The translations under genes were made by a program, and so were the position numbers. The notes beneath the pieces were generated by a model. The model saw nothing but the letters and a program-made list of their open reading frames with translations. It was not told the origin of the DNA and searched no databases. 64,000 bases of DNA from Molossus alvarezi (Eukaryota; Chordata; Mammalia; Chiroptera; Molossidae). Shown piece by piece: positions 57,084-64,000 of the stretch. The stretch lies in NCBI GenBank assembly GCA_037176705.1, contig CM073885.1, positions 163,980,290 through 164,044,289 of the forward strand, read 5' to 3'. Within the stretch, counting starts at the first letter, position 1, and each line of letters begins with the position of its first letter.

Positions 57084-58675
57084 CATTTCTAATTCTTTAG
57101 AGTTGGTGTTTTTAAATGAACTAACCACACAGGTATTGTGCTGGGAATGTCCACAGATATATTGGCTTAAATTGATCAGAAACCAGTAACTACTACATGA
57201 TATTTAGGATCAAAGTAAGACCACAGTAGGCTGCAGAAGTCATAACCACTGGTGTTCTAGAAAGGGGGTAAATAATAGATGTAGAGACATAGGCCTCAAA
57301 GAAGCAGAGAAGTCACCTTTTCCTGCAAGGGTGATTGTTCTGCAGGGAGAGGCACGGCAGAGGGGCTGCATGAGAGAAAAGCTTAGCTGGGATGGGGCCT
57401 TGGATGGGATGTGAGCAGATGAGAGGAGACCAGCCTGAATTCCTGCCAGAAAGAGGGTTTGGCGTTGATCTAATAGACAATAGGGAGCTCTTCACTTTTG
57501 TTAAACAGGTGGTGCTAATTAATTGAGGACAATCAGGAGTCAGTGCAAAAAGTTGGTAGCTGAAGACTTGTAGTTTATTAAAGAAGATGCATATGGGAGA
57601 AGCACTTCCCCAAATCACTTGAGAGCAATTGTTAAAAGTGCAAACCGGCAACCCCTCCTCTGGCATTTGTGTCTCAGTGGATTTGGGACAGAAGCAGCAT
57701 TTTCACAAGCCGGCAGAGTCTTATTAATGCACCAGTCCCTTCTGGGTAGTTAGAAAATGTGTCCAATCACAGATTTCTTGTTTGCTCTGACTGTAGTCAG
57801 ATTATGTAGAATAGACAACCATGGGGAAGATGAAAAAACTTTGGTTAGCTTTCTTAAAGCCATTTACTATTTTTTATTTAATATCTTTAAGTGAATCCGC
57901 CAACTTTTTGAGTATTTTGTCACTGATAGCTTTATGAAGTTTATGAATTGTAGTATATAGGAAAAAAACACAGTTTAGCTTAAATGAAGATATTCCAAGC
58001 TATTGCCAATATTACCAGATATTTTATAATGAAATGTCCAATCTTTATTCCATTATATTTATCTTTGATATCAACAGTAGTTTTCTACTTTTAACACTAG
58101 AGAGAGCTATTACTCTTGCTATAGTCTTTTTTCCCCTTTGCAGAAATAACACCAATTTACAATAGATTATTGAACTACTTTACTATACCCTAGACTTTCT
58201 AATTACTATTCTAAAATTGTAATGAGGTATTTTCTTCATAATCTATAACTTGCAACTTCCACATACATTGTTGATACCTTTTTACATTTCTCCCAATGTA
58301 AACTTCTTTGCCAGTCAAAATGAAACAGTCCCAGAATATTTTTGGCCCTTTTGTTCCCATACATTTTTACTTATATTTTACCCCCTTTTTGGAACACCAG
58401 TTGTTATCATCTGTCTGCATTTGACTAGCTTGCTGGAGACCCACTTTAGAAACAACTCTTCAATAAAACCTCTGATCGTGTCACACCTCGCAACTTGTCT
58501 AGCATGGTTAAATTCCTGTTTTATAGCACTGACTCAACTGTTTATATTTATTACAAAAAATAATGGTTTTTATTACTCTTCTATTATGTCATAATTGACT
58601 TGCCAGATAAAAAACTGCCTGTCCAATTATATTTGAATTTCTGATGAAGTACAATTAAAAAATAAAGTTTTATAG
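57084..58675. other. Intergenic sequence, nothing recognised
   Basis: Frames of 114-117 codons at 57313-57666 (minus) and 58250-58594 (plus) show no domain, start context or splice evidence. Confidence 0.35.
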
Positions 58676-58849
58676 TCTTTTTCTTAGAAAGAGAGAAAGG
58701 AAGAGGGAGAAAGTGAAATATTGATGTGAGAGCAGAACATCGATTGGCTGCCATCTACTGGGGATCTAGCCCACAACCCAGGCATGTGCCCTGAGCAGGA
58801 ATTGAACCAGCAACCCTGCCCAACCAACTGAGCTGCACCAGCCAGGGCT
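58676..58849 (-). repeat. Older Ves-type SINE, minus strand
   Basis: GAAAGAGAGAAAGGAAGAGGG, CATCGATTGGCTGCCATC, ACTGGGGATCTAGCCC, ending CACCAGCCAGGGCT. Confidence 0.8.
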
Positions 58850-59944
58850 AATTTTTTTTTTTTAAGTATAAATATTGCCCTTTAAATATTTAGGATATAC
58901 TTGTACCAAAAATTATTGTTTATCTAGAATTGATATTTAATTGGGCCTTTAAAAAATTTTTTTTGCTAAATCTGGTAACCCTAACCATACACACTTTGAT
59001 TGTAGAGTTTTTATCTTATTCATATTTATAACTGCAGAGCAGTGTTAACTCATAGTGGTTGCTCAATAAATGAAAGGGTCAAAATAGCACATGTAGCTAA
59101 TTTATTACAGTCTGAAAGACTATTACTTTTGAATGCAGTAATGGGTTTACCTACATTAGTACTACACTTTGGGTTAACAGTACATTTTTATTAATTAAAA
59201 AACAAATAGTTGTAGGAAAGAACTTTGTACTAATCAAAAACTTCAGGATTTAACAATAGAAATTGGAGGGAAATTTGAAAGATATTTAAGTGTCTTAAAA
59301 TATCTTTTTGAGTTGTTCAGAAACAGTATGTAGTTAAGAAAATTAAATGCAAAATGATTATGGATCTCTTACAAGGAAAAAAGTATTATTTTAGACATAA
59401 ATTATAAAAAAAACCCAGCACCAATACTACACATTGTTTCGAACAATGAGTTTATTCTCATGCTTTGCCTTTGAAAAGGAAAGAAAAGTGCTATGTAGGT
59501 ACAACCTTTTTTTGAATAAATACATTTTGAATACTTAATCTAAAATGTTTTAGAACTGGTTACCTTAAAGTAAACTTAGGTTACTTCTATACAAATTTGT
59601 CCATGCCGTTTGACTTATTACTTAGAAAGGAAAGAGGAAACATGTCATTCATAATTTTTCTCTATCAAAATGTAAATATTGTGCAGTCTCTAAAACTTCA
59701 CTCAAACAGTTGAAAGCCATTTGTTGGACAACCTAATGACTAAGTTTCATTTTACTCAACATGACATGACATTGGTTTGTAGAAAAATAATGTTATACTG
59801 ATGTAGCCAATTTAAAAGAACAACAGCGTAAACAACGGGTTCACACACACACACATACCCTCACAAGTGACTATAAATCAAAACAGTTTTCATCTCATAA
59901 TTTATACAATTTATAATAAAAATGTGATACAATTATTTACCTAT
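58850..59944. other. Intergenic sequence with a possible L2 end
   Basis: CATAGTGGTTGCTCAATAAATG near 59053 looks like an L2 3' end. The rest is unassigned AT-rich sequence with a short (CA)n near 59843. Confidence 0.35.
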
Positions 59945-59945
59945 T

Positions 59946-60203
59946 GCCCTGGCCAATTTGGCTCAGTGGTTAGAGCGTCGGGCCCAAGGACCAATGAGTC
60001 CCGGGTTCAATTATGGCCAAGAACATGTGCCTTGGTTGTGGTTCATCCCCAGCCCTGGTCAGGTCATGCGGGAGGCAACCAGTCAATGTGTCTCTCTCAC
60101 ATCGTTGTTTCTCTCTGTCTCTCTCTCTCTCTCCCTCCTTTCCACTCTATTTGATGTTAAATAGAAAAATATCCTTGGGTGAGGAATAAAAACAACAAAA
60201 AAA
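59946..60203 (+). repeat. Ves SINE with perfect TSD
   Basis: GCCCTGGCCAATTTGGCTCAG to TCCTTGGGTGAGGAATAAA plus tail. TSD CAATTATTTACCTAT at 59930-59944 and 60204-60218. Confidence 0.93.
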
Positions 60204-60589
60204 CAATTATTTACCTATCAGCTATAATTAAAAAAACGATACTACTTGCAGTTGGCAACACTTCACAGACTGTTGGTGGGAGTGAGCATTGGTGCACTCT
60301 CTCTAGACTGGATTTTGATTATGGTTATGTTCTTACAGACCTTAAGAGTTCATACACTTTACCTAGTAAGAGCCCTTTTATAAATATCCACTAAGGAGAC
60401 ACACAGAAAGTCACACACATGTAAATGTGCAGATAATCTCATTGCATTTAGAGGGAAGGAGGGATGTTCACAGTCTTGATGGCAAAGTCAGAAGTGACCC
60501 CAGGTGCATCCCTTGCTGGCCTGCTTATGCCCTTGGCCATCAGGTGCCACTTGCTCAGGATTTGCAGTGGCCAATGAGGGCCTAGTTCC

Positions 60590-60790
60590 CGGTTTATAGA
60601 TGTCCTTTCTCTCACGTGTACTCACATGGCAGAATGGGTGGGAGAGTTCTCTGGAGTCTTTTCTTAAAAGGGCAGCACCTCATTCATGTGGGTTCTACCC
60701 TCAGGACCTAATCACCTCCCAAAGGCCCGACCTCCAAATGTCATCACATTGGAGCTTAGGTTTCAACATTAGACTTTGGTGGAGGGACAG
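60590..60790 (+). repeat. Ancient dispersed repeat fragment
   Basis: CTCACATGGCAGAATGGG, GGACCTAATCACCTCCCAAAG and CCTCCAAATGTCATCACATTG belong to the same old family as 41420-42125. Confidence 0.5.
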
Positions 60791-60879
60791 TCAGTCTCTA
60801 GTGCACTCAGGAGGGAGCAGCTCAGAGCATGCTTTGCTTCTGCTCGGTGGCCTGGGAGACAGATTCCTTTCCTCCCTCC

Positions 60880-61026
60880 CTTCTGTGGTAATAATGGAGG
60901 CACACCTGCAATATACAGATGATGTATCATTAAGTTGTACACTTGAAACCTGTGTAATTTTATTAACCAGTCTCACCCCAATACATTAAATAAAAAATAA
61001 TTAATAAAAATAAATTATATTTTTTA
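60880..61026 (+). repeat. LINE-1 3' end
   Basis: TGATGTATCATTAAGTTGTAC, GAAACCTGTGTAATTTTATTA and CCAATACATTAAATAAAAAA form a LINE-1 3' terminus. Confidence 0.7.
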
Positions 61027-61039
61027 AAGAGTGGATCTG

Positions 61040-61280
61040 GCCCTGGCTGGTTTTGCCCAGTGGTTATAGCATGGGTCCATGGATGAAACAGTCTGGAGTT
61101 TGAGTCCCGGTCAAGGGAATGTACCTGAGTTGCAGGTTCAATCCCTAGTCCTGGATGGGGTAATGTGGGAGGCAACCAATGGAGATATTTCTCTCTCTCC
61201 CATCCTCCCTTCCACTCTATCTGAAAATCAATGGAAAAATATCCTTGGGTAAGGATCAACAACAACAAAATAATAATAAT
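61040..61280 (+). repeat. Ves SINE with perfect TSD
   Basis: GCCCTGGCTGGTTTTGCCCAG to CCTTGGGTAAGGATCAAC plus an (AAC/AAT)n tail. TSD AAGAGTGGATCTG on both sides (61027-61039 and 61282-61294). Confidence 0.93.
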
Positions 61281-61294
61281 AAAGAGTGGATCTG

Positions 61295-64000
61295 AAGGGT
61301 GAATGGATAGGGCATAGTCATCACTGTTTATTACAAAGGAAGTTTAAAGGTCAGAAAGGACATGTCCGTCCGCACTGACCCGATGGTGGGTTGGGAGGAA
61401 GCACTAAGGGAAAAGCAGACATTTGGGTAGATTTCCCTGTTCAGGACTCCTGCCAGGAGATTCTGCCTGGTGCTTCTGATAAGCCCTCACACTCCTAGTT
61501 CCTTGATCTGAGGGAGGCTGTAATGAGCAATTTGTCTCTAATATTTGCTCTCTGAAAATGAGGTCCATTCTGCCCCTTTGCTAACCATATCATACGCATA
61601 TTATATAACCTGCAGACATTCAAATTTAAAATGCATTTTAAAGAAAGTTTTTAAAAGGACTAACCTTTCAATTTAAAAAAAAATGGGGGGCAGTGGGCCC
61701 CAAACTGACCAGTTTTTCCCCCACACAGCCTGCTGTTTTACTAGTAAATGTTCAAAATTATATTCTGCCGTTTTGTAGGTCTTTGGTGTTCTAACCAGTC
61801 AACATTCTTCCAGCTTCCTTAATTAATTTCTTTTACTTTATTACAATAGAAAAATGTATTTCTGGTCCTCATGGTCATAAAAATTTAAAATATCAGTTGC
61901 CTGGTTCCTACCTGTTCAAAATAAATCCCGATGTTCACCTACTGAAAGGGTGTCCATTTTTTGTTTATATCAGAGAGCTCACTCTGGAGAATGCATTGGG
62001 AGTGAGTCTGTAGGGTTGTTGGTCACAGATGCTGAGGAATAGTCAACCCTGAGGCTGGCATGCAGGCCCTCACCTCAGGATGGTTGCACTTGCACTGATT
62101 AGTAACTTAAAACCCTCTGCCAAGTAAACAACACTCCATTGTCCAAGTAAACAAAGGTATCTCTCGTTTAGTTCTTTTCTCTAAAAGATGTACAGTTAGC
62201 TTGTGGACCCTTAATTCTGTTCTTATTCTAACATCTCTTTCTAGAATTTGCTCCTTCCTTTGAGGCCATAAAAGGATTCAGTTTCTTCCATGTTTAAAAA
62301 AAAAAAATCTCTCTTCTGACAAGAAACTTTCCCTTGTATTTCCAGACTGCATTTGTATAATGCTTTCTCTGCCTTGTCACATGGCACTGTAATGGTCAAG
62401 GTATCCACCTGAGACCCTCCGAGGCAGGGACTGTACCTCTCAATCCTCATCTCTCTACACCTAGTGGAGAGTCTGGTACACACTAGGTGCTCAAGAAAAA
62501 ATGAAGGACAGTCTTTTAAGTCAGAAGTTTATATCAAGTCATTTTCTTTCCCAGTAAAGGATAAAGGAAGGATTTAGTAAGTTCTTTGGTTATATTAGCT
62601 AAAATGTTTTAAACTATTTATAAGCAAAAGAGAGGTTATATTTTTCTGATTCTCAGAAGAATTAGATTACAACTTCTAACTGCTACTTTATTACATTTAA
62701 GAACTTAAAATATATTATTCTATGTTAATTTTATAAATCAGGGCTCCAAATAAAATCTGATGCCACACTCAAATTGGGGTAATTCACTGAGAGGGAGGTG
62801 TATATTTCACGAACGGACTATAGGAAAAAGGTGATCAGGGTACAGACATTTCAGAAGATAGGGCAGTACCTTGGGGCTAATATCAGCAGGAATGTGGCCA
62901 CCCCAGGATCAAAGGGAAGAGTGGAGGTAGAGGTACTGAAAGTTACAAAAAAAAAAAATCATGTGTTTTGTGGAAAACTATGCCATCTGTCCAGGCACAT
63001 GACCATCCTAAGGCAACTCCTCTTTCTTCCTTTCATCTGCAGGGGCTCCCAAATGGCCAACCCAACAGCAAGTCATGGAGCATGCAAACATGTTGCTGTG
63101 ATCCTTACAGGGTGACTTCCCATTGTACCCATGGAGAAGGATGGAAAGTGGATCTGGAGGGTGAATGGAAGTTACAGGGAATGGTAACCACTGTTTATTA
63201 TAATGCAGGTACTCTCTCTGGAATATTCACATTGCTTAAAGAAAGCCATAAAATCAACAAGCAAATGCCTACTATAGTAGTGCTTGACTTGTATTTGGTT
63301 TTATTTCAATGCAATTAAAGCAGTTGTGACCTTCAGGAACTGCAGTGGGTGACAGGAAATTATGAGTCCATGAGAGCCTTCACTCGTACAGTATTAGCTG
63401 GAATGTAGGTGAAGTGAGTTCCACAGATTGCATTGCTTTTGACCTCTGGCCCACCTCATATAGAATTCAGGACCACGTTTGCACTAATGAGATATTCCAT
63501 CCCATAAGGGAATACATTTCTCAGGCCACTAAAATGCTTTCCTCTTGTATCAGTCTTCTTAGTAACATGGAGAGAGTTCTCCAACTGGGTTCACTGTGCA
63601 TTGCTTGCAACATGCCATTTTTTCAAATACTATATTTTCTTAGTGTACGTCCTTCAATTTATATTTGAGTAAATGGTGGTTTAGGTCTGTGAAACTTTTT
63701 TTTATGCTCTGTATTGAACTTAAGTAGATAACATATCTGGCTAAAAAGAATATTGATGTCTAAATAAATTTGAGAATAAAAGATTTTATACATATTGATT
63801 TTGTCAAGTCACAGAGATAAAGCATATATTTGATACTTCCCTGAAATTGGCATGCTGACATAACAAATTTGTGTCTTTAAAAATATGTATGTGTAGAATA
63901 GAAAATACAGTTTTCTATTCTGAAAAACACGTTAATGGCCTTCAAACAAGAAAACCCCACTTTAGGCAGTGGATTCTTGATTGAGACCAGTGGTTTAAGT
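61295..64000. other. Intergenic sequence, mostly unassigned
   Basis: L2-like end near 62400-62500 (GAGGCAGGGACTGTACCTC, ACTAGGTGCTCAAG). Frames of 80-116 codons at 62241-63318 have no domain or splice context and overlap each other. A 60-bp similarity links 61283 and 63147. Confidence 0.35.

Overview
The window is intronic and intergenic DNA from a bat genome, most likely a vesper bat or close yangochiropteran relative. The evidence is about twenty tRNA-derived SINEs with the Ves-type head (GCCCTGGCTGG...GGCTCAGTGGTTAGAGC), many with intact target-site duplications (TSDs). LINE-1, half-LINE-1 (HAL1-like), MIR, L2 and endogenous retroviral sequences fill most of the rest. Everything here was read by eye: exon calls come from open frames, splice signals and phase, and identities are hand counts.

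The only cellular gene I can support is an ANKRD26-like gene (N-terminal ankyrin repeats, C-terminal coiled coil) on the minus strand. Exon 1 with the start codon is at 20657-20877. Ankyrin exons follow at 15358-15472, 15023-15196 and 14151-14257, then a 28-nt microexon at 9541-9568. Downstream exons lie at 2697-2857, 2067-2100, 1372-1501 and 141-354, and the gene runs off the left edge. Phases agree at every junction that can be tested. A second ankyrin exon (35584-35681) and an orphan coiled-coil exon (49320-49522), both open, lie upstream of exon 1, so the locus has been duplicated.

A block of about 2.4 kb holding exon 4 and part of the next intron (about 11872-14270) is present again in direct orientation at about 21150-35695. 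The second copy was broken up by nested insertions: an LTR-like element plus a Ves SINE (21293-22275), a gammaretrovirus-like ERV (22997-26634, gtgtt TSD, LTRs about 11% apart), and a HAL1-like element (27229-35016). The HAL1 carries a D-type betaretrovirus-like provirus (28146-33794, ctaaca TSD, LTRs differing at 4 of 366 sites). The undisrupted copy gives the empty-site sequence for several of these events.

The provirus is defective in gag, protease and env but keeps long reverse transcriptase and RNase H-integrase frames. Between the env remnant and the 3' LTR it also keeps a sequence with the four loop motifs and pairing pattern of the constitutive transport element of Mason-Pfizer-type viruses. 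A related, older LTR is found at 4607-4890 in a different form: cut off just after its AATAAA signal, followed by poly(A), joined to antisense LINE-1, and flanked by a perfect 12-bp TSD. This looks like a chimeric transcript reinserted by LINE-1.

From 36 kb to the right edge the window is ordinary repeat-rich DNA: an antisense LINE-1 (49.5-52.9 kb), LINE-1 3' ends, an MLT1-like LTR, L2 pieces and Ves SINEs, with no gene recognised apart from the orphan exon at 49.3 kb.
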